Assembly (NCBI RefSeq): GCF_006539925.1
Contig: NZ_BJNY01000003.1
Location: 1 to 60,941, forward strand
Origin: Glutamicibacter uratoxydans
GTDB taxonomy: Bacteria; Actinomycetota; Actinomycetes; Actinomycetales; Micrococcaceae
Direction: 5' to 3'
DNA: 60,941 nt
A program made the translations under genes and the position numbers. Below, piece by piece: positions 17,537 through 26,310 of the stretch; positions within the stretch are counted from its first letter, which is position 1; every line of letters starts with the position of its first letter. The notes beneath the pieces were generated by a model. It was not told the origin of the DNA and searched no databases. It was given only the letters and a program-made list of their open reading frames with translations.

Positions 17537-18292
17537 TTGAGCGCAGCCCAGGATCTAGTGCTGGATCCTGCGCTGTCTGCCCATCAATCCATCAGCGAAT
17601 GGCTTACCGGGCTTATCGCAGAACAGCGGCTTCCCCAAGGATTCAAACTTCCTGCGGAAAGAAGATTCTCACAAGCGCTCGGCGTCAGCCGCATGACACT
17701 ACGACAAGCGCTCGAGTCTTTGCAGCAGGATGGATCGATTCTCCGAGTCGTTGGAGCCAAGGGTGGTTCATTCGTTGCTGAAGCCCGGGTTCCAGTGGAT
17801 ATCTCCAACCTCATGGGGCTGAGTAAGCAGCTGCTGAAAAGTGTGCATAGCGCCTCATCAATCGTGATTTCCGCACAGACGATCTCAGCCGAAGCGGCGG
17901 TGGCCGAAGCGCTGCAACTGCCTGTTGGCGAAGAGGTGCACCGCATTCACCGTTTGAGGTATGCGGGTGCCACTCCGGTGGTCATTGAGGAGAGTTTCCT
18001 GCCGGCAGGGTTGTTTCCGAGATTTCTGGAATTGGATCTTGACGGGTCGATCTACGAGCTGATGAGTTCCCGGTATTCTCTTGCGCCGTACTCGTCGGTG
18101 GAGGAGTTGAACCCGGTGATTATTTCCGAAGCTGATGCGAAGCTGATGGAAATCAAAGCCGACAGCGCAGTTCTTGGCGTGAAGCGGACCGCGCTGGCCA
18201 AGAATGGCCAGCCGGTGGAATACTCCCGAGATCTGATCCGGACCGACCGCTTGAAGATCGTGGTCTCTGGGCGCGTCGGAGACGCTACGTAA
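17537..18292 (+). CDS. GntR-family (HutC/UTRA) transcriptional regulator
   Basis: A 251-residue regulator. The N-terminal winged helix covers ~17-85 (LPAERRFSQALGVSRMTLRQALESLQQDG-type HTH) and the C-terminal UTRA ligand-binding domain ~100-245. UTRA regulators sense small phosphorylated or amino compounds (PhnF, DasR, HutC). Identical GGTCTAGACC palindromes lie upstream (17397) and downstream before the transporter operon (18317), so autoregulation and control of both flanking units are likely. The annotated start is TTG 17537 with a poor ribosome binding site; GAAGGGA at 17506-17512 suggests translation may begin a few codons upstream at a non-standard codon. Confidence 0.88.
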   Translation: MSAAQDLVLDPALSAHQSISEWLTGLIAEQRLPQGFKLPAERRFSQALGVSRMTLRQALESLQQDGSILRVVGAKGGSFVAEARVPVDISNLMGLSKQLLKSVHSASSIVISAQTISAEAAVAEALQLPVGEEVHRIHRLRYAGATPVVIEESFLPAGLFPRFLELDLDGSIYELMSSRYSLAPYSSVEELNPVIISEADAKLMEIKADSAVLGVKRTALAKNGQPVEYSRDLIRTDRLKIVVSGRVGDAT

Positions 18293-18316
18293 TGCGGATG
18301 TGAGCGGAACCATAAA

Positions 18317-18326
18317 GGTCTAGACC
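18317..18326. promoter_or_regulatory. GntR/HutC-type operator (dre-like), site 2
   Basis: A second exact copy of GGTCTAGACC (followed by ATTG), in the 147-base promoter region of the ABC transporter/phosphodiesterase operon, 25 bases after the GntR stop codon. Confidence 0.75.
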
Positions 18327-18439
18327 ATTGTTCACCTTGCAGACACCTTGAGGTCGTTGCTCGGAAACGTAGCGTCATTAGTTTGAATCATGCCAGCGGG
18401 TTACTGAGCCCACTTCACTGACATGAAAGCAATCTCGCA

Positions 18440-19603
18440 ATGAGCAAGTTACAGAATCCTCACTCTCGCAGCTTCTTTGCTGCTTCGCGCCGCACGGTGC
18501 TTCGTTCGGTTGCAACCCTTGCAGTGGTTGCTACCTTGGGTGGAACTTTGACCGCCTGCAACCAGGCTTCGATCGCAGAAGCCGCGGTGGGCACCTCGCT
18601 GGATGAAATCACCAAGCTTGCCAAGGACGAAGGCACCGTACAGCTGATTGCAGTTCCAGAGGACTGGGCCAACTATAAGAGCCAGTTCGAAACCTTCACC
18701 AAGAAGTACGGTGTGGCCACTCCGGTGGTCAATCCCGATGCCTCCAGCGCCGACGAACTGACCGCTGTGAAGAACCTCAAGGGCCAGTCGACGCAGCCTG
18801 ATGTGATCGACATCGGCTACTCCTTCACCGGAAAGGCTGAAGAGCAAGGCCTGATCGAAGCCTACAAGCCAAGCAACTTCGAGGCGATCCCGGATAACTT
18901 GAAGGATCCCGAAGGCATGTGGGTCGGCGCCTACTACGGCGTGGTGCAGGTGGGCACGAACACCAGCGTCGTCGAAGCACCGAAGACTTGGGATGATCTG
19001 CTGGACCCGAAGTACAAGGGCAAGGTGGCGCTGCCGGGCGACCCGCGCAAGGGCGCATCGTCGATCGCGGCGGTGTTCGCCGCAGCGCTGGCCCACGGCG
19101 GCAGCGTCGACAACATCCAGCCGGGCATCGACTTCTTCGAGAAGCTTGCCAAGTCGGGCAACCTAGTCTCGATTACTTCTCCGGTCTCCGCATTGAGCAC
19201 CGGGCAGGCGGCAGTGGTCCTGGACTGGAACTACAACTTCCTGGGCATGGAGAAGGAACTGGCCAAGTCCAACGTCAAGCTGGAAACCACCACCTTTGAC
19301 GACGGCGTCTTCGGCAACTACTACGCGCAGCCAGTGGTCGCGAACTCCCCGCATCCGAACAGCGCGCGCCTCTGGGTGGACTGGCTGACCAGCGACGAAG
19401 CTTCCGAGCTCTTCGCACTGGGCGGCGGCATCCCTGCACGCTACGTCGAACTGAAGAAGGCGGGAAAGCTCTCCGACGAGGCGCTGGCGAAGCTGCCGGA
19501 TGCCGATGTCATCTCCAAGATCACCTTCCCGACCGTCGAGCAGGGCGAAGCAGCCAGCCAGCTGATCGTTGAGCAGTGGGCCCAGAAGGTTGCCTCCCAG
19601 TGA
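18440..19603 (+). CDS. ABC transporter substrate-binding lipoprotein (family 1; phospho-compound uptake suspected)
   Basis: A 387-residue periplasmic-binding-type lipoprotein. The basic N-terminus and hydrophobic segment end in a lipobox-like LTAC near residue 40. The mature part is a family 1/Fe3+-thiamine-AEP-type binding protein (DVIDIGYSFTGKAEEQGLIE, WVGAYYGVVQVGTN, TWDDLLDPKYKGKVALPGDP). It opens an operon with two permeases, an ATPase and an NPP-type phosphodiesterase, behind a GntR operator. An organophosphate or 2-aminoethylphosphonate-like ligand is inferred from context only. Confidence 0.85.
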   Translation: MSKLQNPHSRSFFAASRRTVLRSVATLAVVATLGGTLTACNQASIAEAAVGTSLDEITKLAKDEGTVQLIAVPEDWANYKSQFETFTKKYGVATPVVNPDASSADELTAVKNLKGQSTQPDVIDIGYSFTGKAEEQGLIEAYKPSNFEAIPDNLKDPEGMWVGAYYGVVQVGTNTSVVEAPKTWDDLLDPKYKGKVALPGDPRKGASSIAAVFAAALAHGGSVDNIQPGIDFFEKLAKSGNLVSITSPVSALSTGQAAVVLDWNYNFLGMEKELAKSNVKLETTTFDDGVFGNYYAQPVVANSPHPNSARLWVDWLTSDEASELFALGGGIPARYVELKKAGKLSDEALAKLPDADVISKITFPTVEQGEAASQLIVEQWAQKVASQ

Positions 19604-20454
19604 TTTCTCCAACCCGGCGCAGGCTCCCCGGCTGGGTTGGGGCGGCACCGCTGCTGATCTTCCTGACAGTCTTCCTGCTGCTTCCCATCGGCGCCAACAT
19701 CGTCACCAGCTTCAGGGTCAAGGGAGAATTCTCCCTGGCCTCCATGGCCAAGCTGCTGGAGCCGCAATACCTCGACGCGTTCATCCAGACCTTCAACCTC
19801 TCGCTGCTCACCGCGGTGATCGGCGGCGCGGTGGGCCTGCTGCTGGCCTGGGCGCTGGCTACCGGCAAAAAGCCTGCCTGGCTGCAGAACCTGGTGATGT
19901 CATTTTCTGCGGTGGCTTCCCAGATGGGCGGCGTGGCCCTAGCCTTCGCGTTCATCGCCACGCTTGGCGTGCAGGGCCTGGTCACGCAGCTGGTGCTGCA
20001 GCTGACCGGGTGGGACCTGAGCCAGAGCATCCAGCTTGCCTCCTTCAGCGGCCTGGTGCTGGTGTACCTGTACTTCCAGATTCCGCTGATGGCCATCTTG
20101 ATGCTCCCAGCCTTCGGATCCTTGAAAAAGCAGTGGCCCGAGGCGGCCTACTCGCTGGGCGCCAGCCGGCTGCGCTACCTGGTGGACATTGCGCTGCCGA
20201 TCATGTGGCCGCCGATTGCCGGCTCGCTGCTCCTGCTCTTCGCCAACGCCTTCGGCGCCTATGCCACCGCCTATGCGCTGGCCGGCGGCCGGGTCAACCT
20301 GGTGCCGATCCTCATCGGCTTCTTCATCTCCGGCGACGTGATGAGCGATGAAAGCTTCGCCGCGGCGCTGGTGACAGGAATGATCATCGTGGTGGTCGCG
20401 GCCATGGGGCTGCGGGTGCTGGTGGAAAGGAAATCACGGGCATGGCACTACTAG
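19600..20454 (+). CDS. ABC transporter permease, first subunit
   Basis: A 284-residue BPD-type permease with six membrane helices. The ATPase-coupling EAA loop reads EAAYSLGASRLRYLVDIALP. The start is taken as GTG 19600, which overlaps the stop of the binding-protein gene (GTGA) and is preceded by AGAAGGT. It pairs with the next gene as a heterodimeric channel. Confidence 0.88.
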   Translation: MISPTRRRLPGWVGAAPLLIFLTVFLLLPIGANIVTSFRVKGEFSLASMAKLLEPQYLDAFIQTFNLSLLTAVIGGAVGLLLAWALATGKKPAWLQNLVMSFSAVASQMGGVALAFAFIATLGVQGLVTQLVLQLTGWDLSQSIQLASFSGLVLVYLYFQIPLMAILMLPAFGSLKKQWPEAAYSLGASRLRYLVDIALPIMWPPIAGSLLLLFANAFGAYATAYALAGGRVNLVPILIGFFISGDVMSDESFAAALVTGMIIVVVAAMGLRVLVERKSRAWHY

Positions 20455-21281
20455 AACGCACCGCGGCGCCGGCGGTACAAGCCCCGGCCAAGGCCGCGGA
20501 GAGGGCCTCGGCCGGCGACATCCTGCGCACAGTCATCATCGCGGCGGCGCTGCTGATGTTCTTCCTGCCGCTGGTCGCCACAGCAATCTTCGGCTTCAGC
20601 CTGCCGGGCCAGGGCTTCACCCTGGATCCGCTGCGCGAGGCGCTGGCGGGAACAACGATCGGCGCGCAGCTGCTGAACACGCTGAACCTGGCGATGCTGA
20701 GCACCGCCGGATCCTTGGTCCTGCTGGTTCCGACCCTGTTGTTCCTGCACCTGAAAGCCCCGGGGCTGCTGCGCTTCACCGAATGGCTGTCGGTGGTTCC
20801 CTACGTGGTTCCGGGCATTGCCCTGGTGGCCGGCGCGAACCTGTTCTTCCGCGCGGTGGCGCCGGGCTTCATGGTCAGCCTGTACTCGCTGGTGCCCTTC
20901 TACATGGTGCTCACCCTGCCGCTGGTGTACCGCAGCCTCGACGCGGGAATCCGCGCCCTGGACCTGCGGACCCTGTGGGCGGCCAGCGAAAGCCTTGGCG
21001 CAAAGCCCTGGCAGAGCATCGTGCACGTGGTTCTGCCGAATCTGCGCGGGGCGCTGCTGGGCGCGAGCCTGCTGTCCTGCGCGATGGTGCTCGGCGAATA
21101 TGCGATCGCCGCCCTGCTGCTGCACTCGACCTTCCCGGTCTTCATGGTGCAGGTCGGCATGAACGAGCCGAGGGCCGCCGCGGCCCTGTCGTTCCTCACA
21201 ATTCTTGCCACCTGGCTGCTGCTGGCGGTGCTTGCGCGCAGCGGCTCGGGGAAAACAACTGCAAAAGGAGGATCCCGATGA
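20442..21281 (+). CDS. ABC transporter permease, second subunit
   Basis: A 279-residue membrane permease with about six helices and the coupling segment AASESLGAKPWQSIVHVVLPNL. The start overlaps the end of the first permease by 13 bases with AAAGGAA upstream, indicating translational coupling. Ala-rich residues precede the first helix. Confidence 0.88.
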   Translation: MALLERTAAPAVQAPAKAAERASAGDILRTVIIAAALLMFFLPLVATAIFGFSLPGQGFTLDPLREALAGTTIGAQLLNTLNLAMLSTAGSLVLLVPTLLFLHLKAPGLLRFTEWLSVVPYVVPGIALVAGANLFFRAVAPGFMVSLYSLVPFYMVLTLPLVYRSLDAGIRALDLRTLWAASESLGAKPWQSIVHVVLPNLRGALLGASLLSCAMVLGEYAIAALLLHSTFPVFMVQVGMNEPRAAAALSFLTILATWLLLAVLARSGSGKTTAKGGSR

Positions 21282-22390
21282 CGAGGGATTCAGCCGAGGT
21301 CGTACTGTCCTCAATCAGCAAAAGCTATGCCGGAAAGAAGGTCCTGGACAACCTGGACCTGAGCATGAAGCCGGGCGAGCTGCTGGCCCTGCTCGGACCT
21401 TCGGGCTGCGGCAAGACCACCACCCTGCGCGTGCTGGCAGGCATGGAAACCCCTGATGCAGGCAGCGTGCACATCGGGGGAGCGGACATGACCCATGCGC
21501 CGGTGCGTGGGCGCGGCATCGGGATCGTGTTCCAGTCCTACAGCCTGTTCCCGCATATGAGCGCGGCGCAGAATGTCGCCTACGGGCTGCGCCTTGCCGG
21601 CGCCTCGAAGTCCCGGCGCGGCGCCAGGGCGGCCGAGCTGCTGGAGATGGTGGGCCTGGCCGAGCACGCGCAGAAGCACCCAGGGCAGCTCTCCGGCGGA
21701 CAGCAGCAGCGCGTGGCGCTGGCCCGTGCGTTGGCCATCGAGCCGCGCGTGCTGCTGCTTGACGAGCCGCTCTCCGCCCTGGACGCCCAGGTGCGCGTGC
21801 ACCTGCGCGAGGAAATCAAGCGGATCCAGCTGCAGTCTGGCACCACGACGCTGCTGGTGACCCACGACCAGGAAGAGGCGCTGACCATCGGCGACCGCGT
21901 GGGCGTCATGCTGGGCGGGCAGATCGAACAGCTAGGCACCCCCGAGCAGCTGTACTGCACCCCGCGCACCGCCTTCATCTCCGAGTTCGTCGGCGCGGTG
22001 AACCGCATCAGCGCCACCGCCACCACCGGCGGGGTGCAGGTGCTGGGCAAGCTGCTGAAGATCTCCAACCCGCAGACGGCGCCGGCCTCCGCGACGGGGC
22101 TTGAGGCGCTGGTCAGGCCCGAGGACCTGGTGCTGCGGGCAGATGCCGCCGGGGCGGGCATCGTCGAATCGGCGGTGCTGCGCGGAGCGCACAGCAGCAT
22201 CATGCTCGACTACCAGGGCAGGACGCTGCGCGTGGACCTGCCGACCCACGAGGCGGCGGCATTCGCCCCGGCCTGTCGGGTGAGCGTGTCCGTGCGTACC
22301 GGCGCGGTGCTCATCGACTCCGCAAAAACCGCAGCACCGGCCGCCGCACCGGCGCCGCTGCACCACCCAGCCCTAGGACGGATCGCATGA
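21278..22390 (+). CDS. ABC transporter ATP-binding protein (PotA/PhnT-like)
   Basis: A 370-residue ATPase: Walker A GPSGCGKTT near residue 38, signature LSGGQQQR near 137, Walker B LLLDEPLSALD, switch VTHDQEEA, then a C-terminal TOBE-like regulatory region (~240-350). The start ATG 21278 overlaps the permease stop (ATGA) and has AAAGGAGGA before it. It energises the importer encoded by the two permease genes just before it. Confidence 0.92.
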   Translation: MTRDSAEVVLSSISKSYAGKKVLDNLDLSMKPGELLALLGPSGCGKTTTLRVLAGMETPDAGSVHIGGADMTHAPVRGRGIGIVFQSYSLFPHMSAAQNVAYGLRLAGASKSRRGARAAELLEMVGLAEHAQKHPGQLSGGQQQRVALARALAIEPRVLLLDEPLSALDAQVRVHLREEIKRIQLQSGTTTLLVTHDQEEALTIGDRVGVMLGGQIEQLGTPEQLYCTPRTAFISEFVGAVNRISATATTGGVQVLGKLLKISNPQTAPASATGLEALVRPEDLVLRADAAGAGIVESAVLRGAHSSIMLDYQGRTLRVDLPTHEAAAFAPACRVSVSVRTGAVLIDSAKTAAPAAAPAPLHHPALGRIA

Positions 22391-23196
22391 AACCGAAAAT
22401 TGCACTGGTCGGCATCGACGGCCTGCGCATCGACCTGGCCCACGGCACCGGGGCGATGCCGACCCTGGACAAGGTGGCCGCCGGAGGAAAGCTCAACAGC
22501 CTGCGCATGGAGGTGCCGACCCTCTCCGGGCCCGGCTGGTCCACCCTGCTCACCGGCAGCACCCACGCCCAGCACCGGGTGGCGGACAACAAGTTCATCG
22601 GGCACCAGCTGCTGGCCCGCCCGGACCTGCTCAGCCTCGCCTACTTCGCGGACCAGGGCACCACCACCATGGCGGCGGCCGGCTGGCCCCCGCTGGTGGA
22701 CCCGGCGGATGCCGGACCGGTGATCTGGGAGCGGCGCGAACAGCAGCGCGCCGGAACCCACCGGGTGATCGCCCGCGACGGGGAGACCTACGGCTACCAG
22801 CTGGCAGATGCCCAGGTGGCGGACCATGCGGTGGCCACGCTGAGCGCCAAGGGCCCCGACGTCTCCTTCATCTACTTCTGCGACGCGGACGACGAGGGCC
22901 ATGTCTTCGGCCCGCACAGCAGCCAGTACGCCGCGGCGATGGCGCGCATCGAGAACCACTTGTCCCGCATTTATGCGGCGATCGAGCACCGGGTGCAGGC
23001 CTTGGGCGAGGATTGGTACCTGGTGCTGACCACCGACCACGGCCATGTTGACGCCGGCGGCCACGGCGCGGACAGCGAGGTGGAGCGCGCCTCCTTCGCG
23101 GCAGTCACCCGCTTCGGCGGCAGCCTTGAACACTGGCCGCAAGAGCTGGCGCCGCATCAGCTCACGCCGCTGCTGCTGGAATGCCGCGCTTCCTGA
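22387..23196 (+). CDS. NPP-type phosphodiesterase/phosphonoacetate-hydrolase-like protein (alkaline phosphatase superfamily)
   Basis: A 269-residue metallohydrolase of the alkaline phosphatase superfamily. The N-terminal metal Asp is in GIDGLRID. The nucleophile region is PTLSGPGWSTLLTG, where a Ser falls at the position usually Thr. Further metal ligands are in DDEGHVFGP and TTDHGHVDAGGHG. No signal peptide is visible, so it acts inside the cell. The start overlaps the ATPase stop (ATGA). As last gene of the importer operon it probably cleaves the imported phosphodiester or phosphonate, with the HAD enzyme a candidate next step. Its 3' end overlaps a convergent gene by 35 bases. Confidence 0.82.
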   Translation: MKPKIALVGIDGLRIDLAHGTGAMPTLDKVAAGGKLNSLRMEVPTLSGPGWSTLLTGSTHAQHRVADNKFIGHQLLARPDLLSLAYFADQGTTTMAAAGWPPLVDPADAGPVIWERREQQRAGTHRVIARDGETYGYQLADAQVADHAVATLSAKGPDVSFIYFCDADDEGHVFGPHSSQYAAAMARIENHLSRIYAAIEHRVQALGEDWYLVLTTDHGHVDAGGHGADSEVERASFAAVTRFGGSLEHWPQELAPHQLTPLLLECRAS

Positions 23197-23584
23197 GCAC
23201 CAGGGCGCTGGCGAACATCAGCGCAAATTCGATGGCAGCAGCCAGCAGCATGATCCCCGCGTGGGAGGCCGCGTGGCCTGCATGGCCCGCGTGGTGGCCG
23301 GAGAACCAGGGCAGGCCCACCGCCATCGCCACATGGGCCGCGCCCATCGCCGCGCACATGAGCTGAAGCTCCAGGACGGCGCAGCCGCGGGCCACGCGCC
23401 AGGCGCATTTGATGCACCACAGGGTCATGGCCGCCAGCAGCAGGCTCCAGCCCAGCGAGTGGGGCAGCAGCGCGAGCACCAGCAGGTGCCCGGCCGCGGC
23501 CAGCCCGGCGGCGCCGGCCAGGAGGTGGTGCGCGGCCGGGCGGCGCGGGGCTGCGAGCCTAGCTGTCAGAACCGCAGCAGCCAT
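23162..23584 (-). CDS. Hypothetical small membrane protein, His-rich loop
   Basis: A 140-residue protein with four to five hydrophobic helices and a [14 protein letters not shown] loop of five histidines that could bind a metal such as copper. The ATG at 23584 overlaps the 3' end of the copper amine oxidase gene by 26 bases, so it is translated from the same mRNA. Its own 3' end overlaps the convergent phosphodiesterase gene. Not recognised as a named family; a copper-related role beside a copper enzyme is inference. Confidence 0.6.
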   Translation of the reverse strand: MAAAVLTARLAAPRRPAAHHLLAGAAGLAAAGHLLVLALLPHSLGWSLLLAAMTLWCIKCAWRVARGCAVLELQLMCAAMGAAHVAMAVGLPWFSGHHAGHAGHAASHAGIMLLAAAIEFALMFASALVLRKRGIPAAAA

Positions 23585-25484
23585 GGCCGGCTTCTTCGGT
23601 GGAGCAGCAGCCGTGCTGCTTGGCAGGCTCCGGCACGTCCATGATCGGCGAACGGTCGAAGAAGCCCTCGGGGCGGATGGTGAAGCCCACGGTGTCCACC
23701 GGCATGATCGGCCAGTCTTCGGTGCGCGGGAAGTGGGTCAGCGCGAAGGTGTGCCACAGGCTGATCTTCTCGCCGTCGATGTTCTTGTCCTCCTGCACCC
23801 AGGAGCCGATGCCGTCTACTCCGGGGTTCTGGTTCACAAAATCGCCGGTCGGGTAGCGGTGTGCGGCATCGCGCTGGGTGACCCACAGCGCCTTGGAGGC
23901 GAATTCGGCGCGGCGGTGCACCGAGGAGCCCTCGGCGGCCAGCAGGGTGGGAAGCCCCTGGGGCAGCAGCTTGTAGCCGACGTTTTTGCCCAGGTAGTTC
24001 TTGGACTCGGGGTTGGTGACAATCCAGGTGCGCCCGGCGGCCATGTTGTTATCGCGCACCGCCTGCTGCTCGGTGGCCAACACCGTGTGGCTGCGCGTGA
24101 AGGCGTTGCCGCGCGGGTTCGCTTCGCTGATCGGCAGGCGCACAGCCTCTTCCTCGATGACCTGGCTTCCCCCGCCGTCCAGCGCGAAGTCCAGGCGCGC
24201 GCCGAAGATGTGCTGGTGGAAGGGCGCGGTCAGCCCCGGGGCCATTTCCGAAGAGTAGCGTTCGTCGCCCATGGCGGAGGTGAACACGATGCCGGTGGCC
24301 TTGGCCTCGAACTCGATGGTGCCATCCAGGTAGAGGTACCAGTAGAAGCCGTAGTCGTAGTTGCCCACGGTGGTGAAGAAGCTGATCACCAGGCGGCGGT
24401 TGCGGCGGGTGTACTTCACGCCCGCCCAGTCATCCGAATGCTTGGCCAGGATCGAGGCGTCCTCCTCGTGCATGCAGATGCCGTTGGCAATGGTCTGTGC
24501 GTTGCCGTCGCCGTCGACGACCACCGGGGAGATGTAGTGGATTTCGCCCAGGCAGTCGCAGCCCAGCTCCAGCGAGTTGGCGCAGCGGCCGATCAGGTAT
24601 TCACCGGTGTCGAAGTAATTCTGCCAGCTGCGCACCGGCGAGGGGTCGCCATAGGGGACCACCATCTCGGCGATGGAGGCGCGGTCCAGGATGCGCCGGC
24701 GCCTGCCCGCATCGTCGAAGCCGATGTTGTAGAGCACCAGGCCTTCGCGCATGTCAAAGCCGATGTCCAGGGACCACTTCTCCCATTCCACGTGGTTGCC
24801 CTCGCTCACGGTGAAGCTCGGGCCCTGCAGCTGGGTGATCTCGATCGGCTTCTGGGTGGTGCGCACTGGGCCCGCCAGTTCCGGGTCGGTGAAGTTGCCG
24901 TGGGTCTCCGGGACCGGGACGATGCCGAAGTCCAGCAGCTGATCCACCTTGCGGGCGATGGTGTCGATGTAGACCACCAGGCCGTCGATGGGGTGCGCCC
25001 AGGCGATGTCCTCGGCGAAGTCCTGGCGGAAGGCCAGGCCGCGCAGCATGCGGCGCCCCGACTCCTCCGGGTATTCGAACACGCCGGCGGACAGTGGGGC
25101 CACGCGCACCTGGGATGGGGTCAGCCCGCGCTTTTCCAAGGCGGCGGCCCACTGCTCGTCGGAGGCAAGGATCTCTTCGACCATCTCGAATTCCTCCAGC
25201 AGCACCGGCAGCTGGCCGGCGGCGGGGTCCAGCTCGATCACCGAGAGGATGCTCCCGGTGTTCAGGTCGATCAGCACATCCTTGGGCTCGTTGCGCACCC
25301 GGTCCATGAGCATCACGCGCACCTGGCGCTTGTCGCTGGTTTCGCTGGGGTCTTCCAGCCCCAGGTAGGCCATGCGGGTGGTGTCGGTGAACAGCGAATT
25401 CTCGACGAGGATCTGCTTGGCGGCGGCGACTTCCTCGGCGCGCAGCAGGGTGAAGTCGGTGCGGACGGTGGTGGATTCAGACAT
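23559..25484 (-). CDS. Copper amine oxidase (topaquinone-dependent primary-amine oxidase)
   Basis: A 641-residue enzyme oxidising primary amines to aldehydes with release of ammonia and hydrogen peroxide. In the GNYDYGF motif, Tyr376 is the topaquinone precursor. Copper ligands are His423 and His425 (HQH) and likely His584 in [10 protein letters not shown]. Asp292 in [10 protein letters not shown] is the likely catalytic base. Length and motifs match Arthrobacter phenethylamine/histamine oxidases. The last ~18 residues hold two CC pairs (HGCC...HGCC), an unusual tail. The ATG at 25484 has GAAGGG nine bases before it. An aldehyde dehydrogenase and an APC permease gene nearby complete the pathway; histamine, tyramine or phenethylamine are candidate substrates. 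Confidence 0.95.
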   Translation of the reverse strand: MSESTTVRTDFTLLRAEEVAAAKQILVENSLFTDTTRMAYLGLEDPSETSDKRQVRVMLMDRVRNEPKDVLIDLNTGSILSVIELDPAAGQLPVLLEEFEMVEEILASDEQWAAALEKRGLTPSQVRVAPLSAGVFEYPEESGRRMLRGLAFRQDFAEDIAWAHPIDGLVVYIDTIARKVDQLLDFGIVPVPETHGNFTDPELAGPVRTTQKPIEITQLQGPSFTVSEGNHVEWEKWSLDIGFDMREGLVLYNIGFDDAGRRRRILDRASIAEMVVPYGDPSPVRSWQNYFDTGEYLIGRCANSLELGCDCLGEIHYISPVVVDGDGNAQTIANGICMHEEDASILAKHSDDWAGVKYTRRNRRLVISFFTTVGNYDYGFYWYLYLDGTIEFEAKATGIVFTSAMGDERYSSEMAPGLTAPFHQHIFGARLDFALDGGGSQVIEEEAVRLPISEANPRGNAFTRSHTVLATEQQAVRDNNMAAGRTWIVTNPESKNYLGKNVGYKLLPQGLPTLLAAEGSSVHRRAEFASKALWVTQRDAAHRYPTGDFVNQNPGVDGIGSWVQEDKNIDGEKISLWHTFALTHFPRTEDWPIMPVDTVGFTIRPEGFFDRSPIMDVPEPAKQHGCCSTEEAGHGCCGSDS

Positions 25485-25531
25485 TTTCGAAAGCCCTTCG
25501 AACCGGCGGGTGTGAGCCACGCCATTTTTAT

Positions 25532-25564
25532 TTCTCTGCTTGTAGAGAATACGGAGTCCGGACT
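25532..25564. promoter_or_regulatory. Dyad sites between amine oxidase and TetR genes
   Basis: Two dyads lie in the 130-base divergent promoter region: TTCTCT-6-AGAGAA at 25532-25549, and the perfect palindrome AGTCCGGACT at 25555-25564. The first has the size and symmetry of a TetR operator. Assignment to the adjacent TetR gene is inference. Confidence 0.45.
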
Positions 25565-25614
25565 GGATGCGCAAGGGGTGCGATGGAGATGGCCGTGCTG
25601 GCTAAGCTGGAGCC

Positions 25615-26214
25615 ATGCCAAAAATTGTTGACCACGACCAGCGGCGGCGTGAGATCGTAGAAGTCACCTGGCGGTTCATCGCCCGCGAGGGGATCGACAA
25701 GCTGAACCTGCGGGACCTCGCGGCGGCCGCAGGCTTCGCCAACGGCGGGCTTAAGCCGTATTTCCCCACCAAGGACAGCATCCTCACCGCCACCTTCGGC
25801 TATGTCGCCGACGCCACCAACTCCCGCATCCAGGCAGGGGTGCGCGGGCATGAAGGGCTGGCCGCCATTGAGGCCTTCGCCCACGAGGTGCTGCCGCTGG
25901 ATGACCTGCGGCGCGACGAGGCGCGGGTTGCAGTGCACTTCTGGCATCTGGCGCTCGGCGACCAGGCGCTGGCGAAGGTCAACGCGCAGACCATGCAGCA
26001 CTGGCGCGACCTGCTCGATGGGTGGCTGGCCCAGCTGCTGGGCGCAGCGCACCCTGACGCCCCGGCCGCGCGCGACGCGCTGATCAACTTCATGATGGGC
26101 GCGCAGGCCGGAAGCGTCCTGGACGAGGGCGCCAATACCGTGCAATCCCTGCTTGAACAGCTCGAACAGCAGCTCCAGGCGCTGCGCCGGCTGGCCGAAG
26201 CCGCGCAGGGATAA
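25615..26214 (+). CDS. TetR-family regulator
   Basis: A 199-residue regulator. The N-terminal HTH (~8-55) contains REGIDKLNLRDLAAAAGFANGGLKPYFPTKD, resembling BetI-type members, and the C-terminal part is a helical ligand domain. It is divergent from the copper amine oxidase with inverted repeats in the shared region, and likely represses that gene. The ATG at 25615 is used; the ribosome binding site is weak (GGAGCC). Confidence 0.88.
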   Translation: MPKIVDHDQRRREIVEVTWRFIAREGIDKLNLRDLAAAAGFANGGLKPYFPTKDSILTATFGYVADATNSRIQAGVRGHEGLAAIEAFAHEVLPLDDLRRDEARVAVHFWHLALGDQALAKVNAQTMQHWRDLLDGWLAQLLGAAHPDAPAARDALINFMMGAQAGSVLDEGANTVQSLLEQLEQQLQALRRLAEAAQG

Positions 26215-26310
26215 TCTACGTCCGCAGAAAAATAGTGACATTCCGCGCATCCTGGCGTACCCTCGAACGTGTCCACGGACACAGTCAGCAGGGTATTCCA
26301 GGAGGCAGCG

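Noticed and set aside
23409-25631. Very long open frame (740 codons) on the plus strand
   Set aside because: It is the antisense frame of the copper amine oxidase, whose motifs are complete; GC-rich codon bias keeps the opposite strand open.
26269-26282. GTGTCC-AC-GGACAC palindrome upstream of the AraC gene
   Set aside because: Short arms and no second copy; could be chance in GC-rich sequence.
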